From: UBA11957 sp963603285
GTDB taxonomy: Bacteria > Bacillota > Clostridia > Lachnospirales > Lachnospiraceae
DNA length: 49,165 nt
Assembly (NCBI GenBank): GCA_963603285.1
Contig: CAVCMG010000021.1
Coordinates: 1-49,165, forward strand
Direction of reading: 5' to 3'
Shown here: one piece after another, positions 31,658 through 40,081 of the stretch
Layout: each line of letters begins with the position of its first letter
Numbering within the stretch: position 1 is the stretch's first letter
Notes under the pieces: model-generated
Databases searched by the model: none
The model's input: the letters and a program-made list of their open reading frames with translations, nothing else
Told to the model about the DNA's origin: nothing
Program-made: the position numbers and the translations under genes

Positions 31658-34210
31658 TTGGATAAGGCGGAATATCAGGTTAAGCTGGATCAGCTGAAGG
31701 AGCTGGTTGCAGAACAGGATTATGACAGTGCGCTGGATCTGGTTCAGGAGATTGACTGGCGGCGTGTGAAGAATATCCGGACGCTTTGTATGGTTGCTGA
31801 TGTTTATGAGGCCAACGATATGCTGGAGGATACCAAGAGGATCCTTTTGCTGGCGTTAAAGAGGGCTTCTATCGGCAAGAGCATTCTTTCACGGCTCGTG
31901 GAGCTGTGCCTGCTGATGAATGATACGGCGGGGGCATCCGAATATTATCAGGATTTTATCAAGGCGGCGCCCCGGGATGCGGCGAGATACCTTTTGCAGT
32001 ATAAGATCCTGAAGGCGAACCAAGCGTCTTTGGAGGAACAGATCGATGCTCTGCACGATTACAAAGAGAGTGAATATACCGAGCGCTGGGCGTATGAGCT
32101 GGCAAAGCTGTACGATCAGGCGGGTATGACGCAGGAATGTATCGAGGAATGCGACGATATCATCCTGTGGTTCAGCGAGGGCGTGTATGTTGTACGGGCT
32201 ATGGAGCTCAAGATGAAGCATACGCCGCTGACACCTTCCCAGCAGGACAAATACGACCATCGTTTTGAGACGATGCCGGAGCTTCTGGAAAAGGAAGAGC
32301 CAAAGCCCATTAAGAAAAAGAAAAAACCGGAGCCGAAGCCGGAGGAACATACGGACGAAGCCGATGAAGCAGCTGCAACTGTTACAGACGAAGCTGTCGC
32401 AGCGCAGGATACGCCGGAGGAGATCCCGGAGGAACCGAAAAAGCCTTCTGTGATCGAAGAGTTTACCAGTACGATCGATCTGCAGTCGAGACTGTCAAAG
32501 AGTCTGAAAAAGGTGATCGGCGGCATGATCCATGACGATGATGATGACGATGAGCCGGAGACGAAGGAAAAGGAAGCTGAGGAAGATCTGTACGCCAGAG
32601 TCGAGACAGACCGTTATGCACCGAAACTTGAGCCGGAGCAGCCGATCGAGAGCGGTGTACGCCGTGAAGAGGTGGTTACCAGACCGGATTCCCGGCAGAA
32701 GGAAGAGGAAAAGACAGACGATGACGGACTGGATTTCTCCTCTATTCTGGAAGCACAGGCTGACGCTATCGTGGATGGAAAGGATCCGCAGAGTGTGACA
32801 GCACCGGTCAAAGCAGCAGAGCCGGAAACCGATGATTTTGATCTTTCCAGTGTATTGGAAAGTGAAGTGGCCGATATTCTCAAAGAAAAGGATGCACCGG
32901 CAGAGCATACAGAGCCAGAGGTGGCACAGACGATCGATCTGGAGAATGCGATCGTGAAGGCTGCAGCCGAAGAGGACAGGCAGCCGAAGGAAGAGGCAGC
33001 GGATACGATGCCGTCCTTTGATCTGGAGGATGCGATCGTAAAAGCAGCCACCGAAGAGACAAAGGATGCCGATGAGACACCGGCAGACGAGCCTGTTCCG
33101 GACAAGACAATCAATCTGGAAGACGCCATGTACAAGGCTCCGGCGGTAGATGTGCCGCATGCGACGCTGGATCTGTCCAAAGAGATGGAAAAGCCGCAGA
33201 CGGAGACCACAGAGAAAAAGGACGATGCCTTTGATCTGCAGGCTCTGCTTGCTGCAGAGGTCAGCAATATGGTAGCCAACCCGGTACAGCCGGAGAAAGA
33301 AGCTCCAAAGGCACCGGCCAGACAGGAAACGGTCGAGGAAGATCTGGTCAGACAGCTTGAAAAAGAGGCTGATCGCACGATCGAGCACAGCGAGATGGTG
33401 AAGGAAACACCGCAGGATAAGCGTATCCGTATTATGCGTGCCGCTCCGGCCAACCGGATGAGTGAGGAGCAGAAGCGGGTATTTACCTATTTTGCCAAGG
33501 TACCGGGTATGGATTCCCAGATCCTGGAAGCGCTGATGACCGCATATAACGGCGCTGTATCCAAGACGTCCCGCCATGGCAATATCGCTATCATGGGCCG
33601 CAAGGGTACGGGAAAGACCCGTCTGACCGAAGGCCTGATCAAGGCTTTATGTAAGGAATTTGAGCTGTCCGCAGCCAAATTTGCCCGCATTCAGGCGGAT
33701 GATCTCAACGAAAAGGATGTTGCACAGGTTGTTGCCAAACTGTCCGGCGGTTTCCTCGTGATCGAAAAGGCCGGCCGCATGACAGACGATACAGTATTCA
33801 AGCTGAATCAGGCGATGGAATTCAGAACTGACAGTATGATCCTGATCATCGAGGATGAGAAGGATGATATGAAGAATCTGTTTGAGGAGCATCCGGAATT
33901 TGCTGAAAAGTTCGATGCAACGATCAAGATCCCGGTATTTACCAACGACGAGCTGGTTACCTTCGCCCGTACCTATGCCGGTGAATGTGGCTACAAGATG
34001 GATGAGATGGGTATTCTGGCCCTGTACACGATCATCGGTGCCAACCAGAGCGTGGAAGAGCCGGTATCGATCGCAAAGGTCAAGGAGATGGTGGATGCAG
34101 CGATCGCCAAAGCCTCCAAGGGCGGACGTAAGATCGGACGTAAACTGTCCGGACGTCAGGTAGACCGTATGAACAGGATCATTCTTTACGAGAAAGATTT
34201 TGAACTGTAA
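31658..34210 (+). CDS. TPR / disordered linker / P-loop ATPase protein
   Basis: This protein of about 850 residues has three parts. Residues 1-200 are TPR-like helix pairs (YDSALDLVQEIDW, ANDMLEDTKRILLLALKRA, GMTQECIEECDDIIL). Residues 200-600 are an acidic, disordered linker rich in Glu/Lys/Pro that contains about eight short recurrent motifs of the form (F/I)DLxxxI. The C terminus from about 630 has a Walker A GRKGTGKTRL, a Walker B-like FLVIEKAG, and an AAA-type helical lid. Architecture recalls EccA/CbxX-type proteins, but the linker is different. The TTG at 31658 is chosen as start because GAGGTGA precedes it; the ATG at 31634 has no SD. A terminator follows at 34226. Confidence 0.75.
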   Translation: MDKAEYQVKLDQLKELVAEQDYDSALDLVQEIDWRRVKNIRTLCMVADVYEANDMLEDTKRILLLALKRASIGKSILSRLVELCLLMNDTAGASEYYQDFIKAAPRDAARYLLQYKILKANQASLEEQIDALHDYKESEYTERWAYELAKLYDQAGMTQECIEECDDIILWFSEGVYVVRAMELKMKHTPLTPSQQDKYDHRFETMPELLEKEEPKPIKKKKKPEPKPEEHTDEADEAAATVTDEAVAAQDTPEEIPEEPKKPSVIEEFTSTIDLQSRLSKSLKKVIGGMIHDDDDDDEPETKEKEAEEDLYARVETDRYAPKLEPEQPIESGVRREEVVTRPDSRQKEEEKTDDDGLDFSSILEAQADAIVDGKDPQSVTAPVKAAEPETDDFDLSSVLESEVADILKEKDAPAEHTEPEVAQTIDLENAIVKAAAEEDRQPKEEAADTMPSFDLEDAIVKAATEETKDADETPADEPVPDKTINLEDAMYKAPAVDVPHATLDLSKEMEKPQTETTEKKDDAFDLQALLAAEVSNMVANPVQPEKEAPKAPARQETVEEDLVRQLEKEADRTIEHSEMVKETPQDKRIRIMRAAPANRMSEEQKRVFTYFAKVPGMDSQILEALMTAYNGAVSKTSRHGNIAIMGRKGTGKTRLTEGLIKALCKEFELSAAKFARIQADDLNEKDVAQVVAKLSGGFLVIEKAGRMTDDTVFKLNQAMEFRTDSMILIIEDEKDDMKNLFEEHPEFAEKFDATIKIPVFTNDELVTFARTYAGECGYKMDEMGILALYTIIGANQSVEEPVSIAKVKEMVDAAIAKASKGGRKIGRKLSGRQVDRMNRIILYEKDFEL

Positions 34211-34225
34211 GAGAAACGATACAAA

Positions 34226-34259
34226 AGAGGACTGTGTCGAGGGCATGGTTCTCTTTTTT
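34226..34259 (+). terminator. Terminator after the TPR-ATPase gene
   Basis: AGAGGACTGTG (34226-34236) pairs with CATGGTTCTCT (34244-34254) through eleven pairs including three wobbles, followed by T5. Confidence 0.75.
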
Positions 34260-34306
34260 ACTAAGAAAGACTGCCGGGACATACACCGGCGGACAGGGAG
34301 GAAAAA

Positions 34307-35191
34307 ATGGAGAGAGGAACAAAGCCCTGGCTGGGACAGCCTGCAGAGACGATCCGGGTGCTGCAGAAATATGATTTTGTATTCCGCAAGCAGTTCGGAC
34401 AGAATTTTCTGATCGATACCCATGTGCTGGACAAGATCATCGACGCCGCAGGGATCACAGAGGATGATTTTGTCATCGAGATCGGTCCCGGTATCGGTAC
34501 GCTGACCCAGTATCTGGCGTATCATGCCAGGGAAGTGCTGGCTGTGGAGATCGACCATGACCTGATCCCGATTCTGGCTGATACGCTGTCAGACTATAAA
34601 AATGTACATGTAATCAATGAGGATATTTTAAAGGTCGATATCCGCGGGATGATCGAAAAATATAATGGTGGAAAAAAGGCAAAGGTCGTGGCAAATCTGC
34701 CGTATTATATAACTACGCCGATCATCATGGAGCTTCTGGAAAAGAGGATCCCGGTGGAGTCCATCACCGTTATGGTGCAGAAGGAAGTGGCCATGCGTAT
34801 GCAGGCACAGCCGGGCAGCAAGGATTACGGCGCGCTGTCGCTGGCTGTGCAGTATTATGCTGAACCGTATCTGGCCGCCAATGTGCCGCCAAACTGCTTT
34901 ATGCCACGCCCGAAGGTGGGTAGTGCCGTGATCCGGCTGACCTGCCACGATGAAGCGCCGGTACAGGTGCAGGACGAACATCAGATGTTCCGGCTGATCC
35001 GGGCTTCCTTTAACCAGCGGAGAAAGACGCTGTTTAACGGGCTGCGGAATGCCGCGGATGTGGGTTACAGCGCTGATGATATCAAAACAGCGATCGCTGA
35101 CTGCGGCTTTTCGCCGTCCGTCCGCGGAGAGGCGCTGACGCTTGCCGAATTTGCAAAGCTGTCGGATACGCTGACACAGTGCAGAAAGTAA
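34307..35191 (+). CDS. rsmA: 16S rRNA (adenine1518/1519-N6)-dimethyltransferase RsmA (KsgA)
   Basis: This 294-residue SAM-dependent enzyme dimethylates two adjacent adenines in the 3' hairpin of 16S rRNA during 30S maturation. Motif X KQFGQNFLID, motif I EIGPGIGTLT, the acidic motif II (AVEIDHDLIP) and the catalytic motif IV NLPYYITTPI are intact. The C-terminal helical domain includes RASFNQRRKTLFN. The SD AGGGAGG lies before the ATG at 34307. The position after the ATPase gene may be incidental because a terminator separates them. Confidence 0.95.
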   Translation: MERGTKPWLGQPAETIRVLQKYDFVFRKQFGQNFLIDTHVLDKIIDAAGITEDDFVIEIGPGIGTLTQYLAYHAREVLAVEIDHDLIPILADTLSDYKNVHVINEDILKVDIRGMIEKYNGGKKAKVVANLPYYITTPIIMELLEKRIPVESITVMVQKEVAMRMQAQPGSKDYGALSLAVQYYAEPYLAANVPPNCFMPRPKVGSAVIRLTCHDEAPVQVQDEHQMFRLIRASFNQRRKTLFNGLRNAADVGYSADDIKTAIADCGFSPSVRGEALTLAEFAKLSDTLTQCRK

Positions 35192-35202
35192 AAAAGGACA
35201 TA

Positions 35203-35242
35203 ATGAAACCGGTCATCTGATATCTGGATGGCCGGTTTCATC
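35203..35242 (+). other. 15-bp stem-loop downstream of rsmA
   Basis: ATGAAACCGGTCATC (35203-35217) pairs with GATGGCCGGTTTCAT (35228-35242) with one wobble. There is no T run on the plus strand, so it is a transcript-end or processing hairpin more than a classical terminator. Confidence 0.6.
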
Positions 35243-35481
35243 ATTAAAGGAAGGAGTGTCGCTATAAGCGACGCATGAAAAAGAAATATATGAAACTAAA
35301 AAGTACTTGTAAGCTTTTTGATGGTTACAGTATATCCAGAAATTATGTGCAATTTATAGTGAAGTTGTAAAGAAAAAATGAACAAAGCTCAAAAGAATTG
35401 TGAATATCCGGGATTTCTCCGGCATAATCTGGTATGATGTACTGGATACAAAAAGGCAGCAGAAAAACAGGAGTAAAAGAT

Positions 35482-36342
35482 ATGAAGATAAAGAAACAAG
35501 TCCTGGCCGGTGCACTGGCGCTGGCAACAACCTTTACCATGAGCGTACCGGCGCTGGCCGCAGACAATAACTACTGTGTCGCACTGGGTGCAGATCTTTC
35601 CGCGGAGGAAAAGAGCAAGGTTCTGGAGATCCTGGATGTGTCCGAGGATGAGCTGGACGGCCATGAGGTGACCGTGACCAACAAGGAGGAGCATAAGTAC
35701 CTTGACGATTATCTGTCATCCTCCGTTATCGGCAGTCGGGCGCTGTCCAGCGTCTATGTGCGGGAAGCCAGCGATGGTTACGGTATTCAGGTGACGACAC
35801 ACAATATCACCTACTGTACAACCGGTATGTATGAGAATGCACTGGCCACAGCGGGCCTCAAAAACGCCACAGTGGTCGTTGCGGGACCGTTTGATCTGTC
35901 GGGCACAGCAGCACTGATCGGCGCTGTAAAGGCGTACAGCGAGCTGTCCGGCGAACCGATCCAGGCAGAGGCTCTGGAGGCAGCGACAGATGAGCTGGTA
36001 ACGACCGGTGAGGTTGCCGAGAATATCGGCAGCTCCGACGCAGAGGCGCTGGTAGGTGCGGTAAAGGATACGATCGTAGCCGAGGGCATTACCGATGAGG
36101 ACGACATCAATAAGGCGATCGACGATACGGCAAAGAAGCTGGACATCACACTGAGCGATGAGGATAAGGCCAAGATCAATGAGGTGATGCAGAAGGTCGG
36201 AGATCTGGATCTGAATGCTGACCAGTTAAAGGAACAGGCCAAGCAGCTGTACGACAAGCTGGGTGATCTGAACGTTTCCAAAGAGCAGGTGCAGGGCTGG
36301 TTTTCAAAGCTTCTGGCATGGTTAAAGCAGCTGTTTTCCTAA
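35482..36342 (+). CDS. DUF1002 secreted protein (YpuA-like)
   Basis: This 286-residue protein has a clear signal peptide ending at PALA-AD (residues about 1-26). It then has the DUF1002 pattern: NNYCVALGADLSAEEKSKVLEIL, SSVIGSRALSSVYVREAS (a GSRALSSVYV-type core), GIQVTTHNITYCTTGMYENAL, and a C-terminal half of short charged helices. The family occurs in Firmicutes and is uncharacterised apart from a suspected cell-envelope role. The ATG at 35482 is selected by AGGAG; in-frame codons upstream have no SD. It ends with an amphipathic WFSKLLAWLKQLF helix that might touch the membrane. Confidence 0.85.
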   Translation: MKIKKQVLAGALALATTFTMSVPALAADNNYCVALGADLSAEEKSKVLEILDVSEDELDGHEVTVTNKEEHKYLDDYLSSSVIGSRALSSVYVREASDGYGIQVTTHNITYCTTGMYENALATAGLKNATVVVAGPFDLSGTAALIGAVKAYSELSGEPIQAEALEAATDELVTTGEVAENIGSSDAEALVGAVKDTIVAEGITDEDDINKAIDDTAKKLDITLSDEDKAKINEVMQKVGDLDLNADQLKEQAKQLYDKLGDLNVSKEQVQGWFSKLLAWLKQLFS

Positions 36343-36565
36343 GGACAGTTACAGCGCAGGATACGGCGGGCCGTCCGGTGCCGGAGGGCAGGTTTTATAG
36401 TGAAAAATATGGTAAATGTGCACAGAAGAATGAAGAGGAAACCGTGAAAATTGTACAAACTTACGGCGAAAAACGTTTCGTTCATAGTTTGTTCATATAT
36501 CAATGATAAGATAAAGACAGTTAAGAAAGACATTTTCTTACAGATAATATTTTTTCATAATAATT

Positions 36566-36593
36566 GCCCCGCAGGCCGAAAGGCTTACGGGGC
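36566..36593. other. GC-rich hairpin in intergenic space
   Basis: GCCCCG pairs with CGGGGC around an inner GGCC-GAAA-GGCT hairpin. Neither side has a proper T run. The rest of the 320-base gap 36343-36662 is AT-rich, with no other element beyond the terminator at 36618. Confidence 0.5.
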
Positions 36594-36617
36594 ACTCCTC
36601 ATTTTATGGGGGATTTT

Positions 36618-36650
36618 GCAAAAGAAAACAGGCGGCCGAAGATGGCCGCC
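36618..36650 (-). terminator. Terminator of cobA
   Basis: Perfect GGCGGCC (36631-36637) / GGCCGCC (36644-36650) stem. On the minus strand it is followed by TGTTTTCTTTTG, just after the cobA stop. Confidence 0.75.
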
Positions 36651-36662
36651 ATTTTCAGTTTG

Positions 36663-37199
36663 TTATTTTTCAATGCCTTTGCGGGCGGGCAGTCCCTGAT
36701 CAAAGGGATGTTTGACCTTGCAGATCTCAGAGACGTAATCACAGGCATCAATCAGCGCCGGGCTGGGATCGCGGCCGGTGAGGATCACCTCAAGTTTGGC
36801 CGGGCGTTTTTTCAGAAAGTCCAGCAGCAGAGCTTCGTCAAAGAGACCGGCACGGATCGTATAGACCAGCTCATCCATGAACAGAACGTCGTATTCTTCC
36901 TGACAGGCTTTCTGCGTGATCATGGCAAACTGCTTTTCGTAGTAGGCGCGGCGCTCTTCCTTTTCCTCTTCGGACATCTGGAAGCTGAATTTTTCCTGGG
37001 GAAGACCGTTAAGGACGGTGATTCCGGGGATATGGGCGAGAGAATTTCTCTCACTGGTATCGTTATTCTTCATAAACTGATAGATCAGTACTTTGTAGCC
37101 GTAACCGGCGGCGCGTACGCACAGTCCCATGCCTGTGGTCGTCTTTCCCTTGCCGTTGCCGCAGTACAGATGGACAAAGCCTTCTTTTTTTTCTGGCAT
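36663..37199 (-). CDS. cobO: Cob(I)yrinic acid a,c-diamide adenosyltransferase (CobA/BtuR type)
   Basis: This 178-residue ATP:corrinoid adenosyltransferase adds the 5'-deoxyadenosyl group to reduced corrinoids in B12 synthesis or salvage. It shows the CobA P-loop GNGKGKTTTGMG (14-25), GYKVLIYQFMKN, and the Walker B-like VLFMDELVYTIRAGL. Length is normal. The SD AGGAGGA is strong on the minus strand. No cobalamin riboswitch or other cob genes are seen nearby, so the gene probably serves salvage. Confidence 0.92.
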   Translation of the reverse strand: MPEKKEGFVHLYCGNGKGKTTTGMGLCVRAAGYGYKVLIYQFMKNNDTSERNSLAHIPGITVLNGLPQEKFSFQMSEEEKEERRAYYEKQFAMITQKACQEEYDVLFMDELVYTIRAGLFDEALLLDFLKKRPAKLEVILTGRDPSPALIDACDYVSEICKVKHPFDQGLPARKGIEK

Positions 37200-37387
37200 A
37201 TAAGATTCCTCCTGCTATGGTGATAAATATATACTGCCTTTATGATACGCCAATATCGGGACTTTGACAATGGAGAGTTTGGAATGGGGATGCCGGGGCA
37301 GCTGCCTGAAAGGCTTTGCCGGATAAAAAGGGGATGAAAGATGCGGGCGGAATATGGTACAATGGGGAAATACAGGAGGACAGGATA

Positions 37388-37696
37388 ATGACGATATTTT
37401 CTATGGCATGTTATGTGATCTTTGGCTATCTGGTGGTGGCCGGGGTGCTTTTGTACCGGAAGGGTTTTATGAAAGATGTCGGTACGGCGGAGCAGTCGAA
37501 GTTCACGAAGGAATCGTTAAAGAGTTTTGAGAAGCCGGGGGCGGTTTGCCTGGTGCTGGCCGGTGTGGCCGGTGTTTTGTTTACGGCGTTTTCGGATGCG
37601 GGGATGCAGGGGCCGGAGATTGTGGCCGGAGTGGCTCTGGTGGTGTTTCTGGTGGCTTATTATGTGTTGCGGATGAAGAGACTGAAGAAGAAATAG
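37388..37696 (+). CDS. Small membrane protein, three predicted helices
   Basis: This 102-residue protein has hydrophobic segments at about 4-21, 50-66 and 76-95, a conserved-looking SFEKPGAVCLVLAG loop, and a basic C-terminal tail. The ATG at 37388 has AGGAGGA upstream. It resembles the DUF3784-type small membrane proteins of Firmicutes in layout, but I cannot confirm that family. It is monocistronic and ends eight bases before the long extended hairpin. Confidence 0.7.
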   Translation: MTIFSMACYVIFGYLVVAGVLLYRKGFMKDVGTAEQSKFTKESLKSFEKPGAVCLVLAGVAGVLFTAFSDAGMQGPEIVAGVALVVFLVAYYVLRMKRLKKK

Positions 37697-37703
37697 GACG
37701 GAC

Positions 37704-37912
37704 GCAGGAGGTTGTAACGGCAGAGGGTGTGTGTTCTGGTTCCAAACAAGTGCAACGCCTGTCTGAGCTAAGCGCTAACTACGACTAAGCACGCTCGCAT
37801 AAGCGAGCTCGCGTGCCAAGTCTGCGTAAGCGCTGGATCTCATACAGGCTAAAAGCGCACTTTGCATCGTTTGGAACCAGAACACACACCCTCTGCCGTC
37901 ACAGCCTCCTGC
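37704..37912. repeat. 209-bp extended hairpin between convergent genes
   Basis: A 44-base arm (37704-37747, begins GCAGGAGGTTG) matches the reverse complement of 37869-37912 with two differences. Inside, further pairings continue the same axis: AAGTGC/GCACTT, GCCTGT/ACAGGC, AGCGC/GCGCT, CACGC/GCGTG and a terminal GCTCGC-ATAA-GCGAGC. The whole element could therefore form one long interrupted rod. It resembles in plan, and in short CTAAGC words, the element at 9650-9830. Confidence 0.82.
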
Positions 37913-37933
37913 TGACTTTGGCGGTGGTTGCGG

Positions 37934-37984
37934 GCTCGCCTGGCGGCATCGCTACCTATGAAAAGCTCGCCTGACGGCATCGCT
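37934..37984 (+). repeat. 20-bp direct repeat at the 3' end of pilT
   Basis: GCTCGCCTGGCGGCATCGCT (37934-37953) recurs at 37965-37984 with one change. The period is 31 bases. The second copy ends on the first base of the pilT stop triplet. Confidence 0.7.
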
Positions 37985-39039
37985 TAGAGTTTCTTTCCGA
38001 GCATTTCGGGGTTGGTGGCGTGGGTCAGGGCAGTGTCGCGGGTGATGCGGCCGGCTTTATAGAGGTTTAAAAGGCTGGTGTCCATAGAGATCATATCCGG
38101 GCGGGCGGAGGCGTAGAGGAGGCCTTCGATCTGGGGGATTTTGTTCTCACGGATCATATTGCGGATCGCGGGGGTGACGGTCATGATCTCGAATGCGGGA
38201 ACCATGTGGTCATCCACGGTAGGTACAAGCTGCTGGGATACGACGGCGTTTAGGGTCGTGGACAGCTGGATCGCGATCTGGTGCTGCTGGTTGGCGGGGA
38301 ATACGTCGATGATACGGTCGATGGTATTGGCGGCACCAAGAGTATGCAGGGTGGACAACAAAAGATGGCCGGTCTCTGCAGCGGTCATGGAGACTTCGAT
38401 GGTCTCGTAATCGCGCATTTCACCGAGCAGGATAACGTCCGGACTCTGGCGCAGGGCAGCGCGCAGGGCGGTGACGTAGTTTTCGGTATCGACATTGATC
38501 TCACGCTGGCTGACGATGCAGCGGTCGTGGCGGTGCAGGTATTCCAGCGGGTCCTCAAGCGTGATGATGTGGGCATCCCGGGTATGGTTGATGCGGTCGA
38601 TCATACAGGCGAGGGTCGTGGATTTACCGGAACCGGCGGTACCAGTGACGAGGACCATGCCGCTGTTGGTGTGGCAGAGCTCCAGTACGGATTCCGGGAT
38701 GTTAAGCTCGGCGGGATCCGGCAGCGTAAAGGTGATCACACGGATCACAGCGGAGTAGCTGCCGCGCTGTTTGTAGGCACTGACACGGAAACGGGAAACC
38801 CCGGCCAGTGCAAAGGAAAAGTCATCGTCTCCTTCGCTGGAAAGGGGCGTAAAATCCCGGTTTTCTGCCAGTGTATAGATCTCGTGGAGCAGCTCGTCGG
38901 TGTCCTTGGGTAACAGCCGCGTGTCGTCGATCGTATGGATCAGGCCGTTTTTACGGAAGGAAACCGGACGTCCGGCGACGATAAATACATCGGATGCCTG
39001 TTCTTCTACGGCTTTTTTTAACAATTCTTCTATTTTCAT
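37984..39039 (-). CDS. pilT: PilT-like type IV pilus retraction ATPase
   Basis: This 351-residue secretion NTPase of the PilT class has an N-terminal PAS-like domain (ASDVFIVAGRPVSFRKNG), then Walker A GTAGSGKST (133-141). The Asp box is ITLEDPLEYLH, Walker B is DVILLGEMRDYET, and the His box is TAAETGHLLLSTLHTLGAANTIDRIIDVFP. PilT depolymerises pili. It is the last gene of the operon; no PilB-type assembly ATPase is present in the window. Upstream lies an 82-base gap containing a small ACAGCC/GGCTGT hairpin (39070-39087). Confidence 0.92.
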   Translation of the reverse strand: MKIEELLKKAVEEQASDVFIVAGRPVSFRKNGLIHTIDDTRLLPKDTDELLHEIYTLAENRDFTPLSSEGDDDFSFALAGVSRFRVSAYKQRGSYSAVIRVITFTLPDPAELNIPESVLELCHTNSGMVLVTGTAGSGKSTTLACMIDRINHTRDAHIITLEDPLEYLHRHDRCIVSQREINVDTENYVTALRAALRQSPDVILLGEMRDYETIEVSMTAAETGHLLLSTLHTLGAANTIDRIIDVFPANQQHQIAIQLSTTLNAVVSQQLVPTVDDHMVPAFEIMTVTPAIRNMIRENKIPQIEGLLYASARPDMISMDTSLLNLYKAGRITRDTALTHATNPEMLGKKL

Positions 39040-39121
39040 TGTAATACCATCCTTTTTTCAGTGTTACATTACAGCCAAAAGAGGCTGTCCGGCAGGGGGT
39101 TACGGACATAAGAGCCGAAAA

Positions 39122-39634
39122 TCAGGGCGTCATGACCCGGATCGTATCCGTGGAGGACCAGTCCGTCGTCTTGATCGTCTGCCAGCGGGTGATCGTGTAG
39201 TCCTCGGGTGCATCAAGGGATGCCAGATCGACGGCTACCGCGATGGCCTGGGTGTCCGAAAAGCTGATCTGCCAGGAAAATACGGTATGGCCGTTTTCCT
39301 GTGGCGTAACTGCTACCAGAATATCCCCGGCTGTGGTCGTTACGGTTACCGCAGAAGCAGTCACTGCCCGGGTACACAGCGACGGCAATGCCGCCAGGAT
39401 CTGCTGGGAGGCATTGTCCGCGGCGGTTTTGGCGGTGACGCGGTCGGCTTCACGCTGGCTGATCCGGTAGTTGCTGCGGGCCGTGGTGACCGACAGTGTG
39501 GCAAACATGACCAGACACAGAATCAGAAAGATCACCAGCAGCAGGGAAGAACCGATATTGGGAACGAAGGCTCTGCTTTTTGGGGATTGCATATCAGTCA
39601 TCGATCCTGTGAACCCATTTTGATTCTCTGACAT
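39122..39634 (-). CDS. Single-pass membrane protein of the pilus operon
   Basis: This 170-residue protein has a cytoplasmic N terminus of about 25 residues, one hydrophobic helix (SSLLLVIFLILCLVMFATLSV), then an extracellular part rich in Ala/Thr. The helix is followed by SNYRISQREADRVTAKTAADNA, as in minor-pilin or PilX-like proteins. The start ATG overlaps the preceding stop as TGATG and has GGGAGGTGA upstream; the GTG one codon earlier is less likely. Role inferred from position only. Confidence 0.7.
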   Translation of the reverse strand: MSENQNGFTGSMTDMQSPKSRAFVPNIGSSLLLVIFLILCLVMFATLSVTTARSNYRISQREADRVTAKTAADNASQQILAALPSLCTRAVTASAVTVTTTAGDILVAVTPQENGHTVFSWQISFSDTQAIAVAVDLASLDAPEDYTITRWQTIKTTDWSSTDTIRVMTP

Positions 39635-40068
39635 CACAGATCACCTCCCGGTATATATTTGTCGACGGACAGGGTATACAGCGGGCTGACAGAGGCAGAC
39701 GGTGTGTAGTGCAGGATCACGGTGAGCATCTGGCCATCCATAAAGCATACCGCCGTGAGCTCATCCGACAGCTGCAGAGTCTGCGTACCGCCGTCTGTCA
39801 GAAGTGTTGTAAGATCGGCCTGACAGCCGGGATAGACCGTATTTATCCGGTCAGAAACCGTTTCCAGAGAATCCCCGGAGGCGATCGTCTCGGAGGCTGT
39901 CGTACAGGCGGCGACGGCTTCTGTCAGCTGGGAAGCCTCCCGGCTCATCAGCCGCGCCCTGACAAAGAACTGGACACAGACGCTGCTGGCTACAGCAAAA
40001 AACAGGATAGAAATGATCAGCTCGATCAGAAACAGACTCGAGCCTCTGGCAGTAGTCCTACGGTTCAT
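39634..40068 (-). CDS. Type IV prepilin-like protein
   Basis: This 144-residue protein has a prepilin-type N terminus: MNRRTTARGSS, then LFLIELIISILFFAVASSVCVQFF. The glutamate sits five residues into the hydrophobic segment, as in class III/prepilin peptidase substrates. The residue before the expected cut is Ser, not the usual Gly, so processing should be checked. The ATG at 40068 has AAGGAG upstream; the frame is open further but without SD. No prepilin peptidase gene is in the window. Confidence 0.75.
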   Translation of the reverse strand: MNRRTTARGSSLFLIELIISILFFAVASSVCVQFFVRARLMSREASQLTEAVAACTTASETIASGDSLETVSDRINTVYPGCQADLTTLLTDGGTQTLQLSDELTAVCFMDGQMLTVILHYTPSASVSPLYTLSVDKYIPGGDL

Positions 40069-40081
40069 AGATAACTCCTTT

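Noticed and set aside
32495..33577. Minus-strand 360-codon Arg/Leu/Cys-rich frame opposite the TPR-ATPase linker
   Set aside because: It mirrors the acidic low-complexity linker, has no SD, and lacks protein-like composition.
36564..37223. 219-codon plus-strand frame opposite cobA
   Set aside because: It reads against a clear adenosyltransferase with intact P-loop, and no ribosome binding site precedes it.
37200..37387. Cobalamin riboswitch upstream of cobA
   Set aside because: The leader on the minus strand is short and shows no B12-box sequence.
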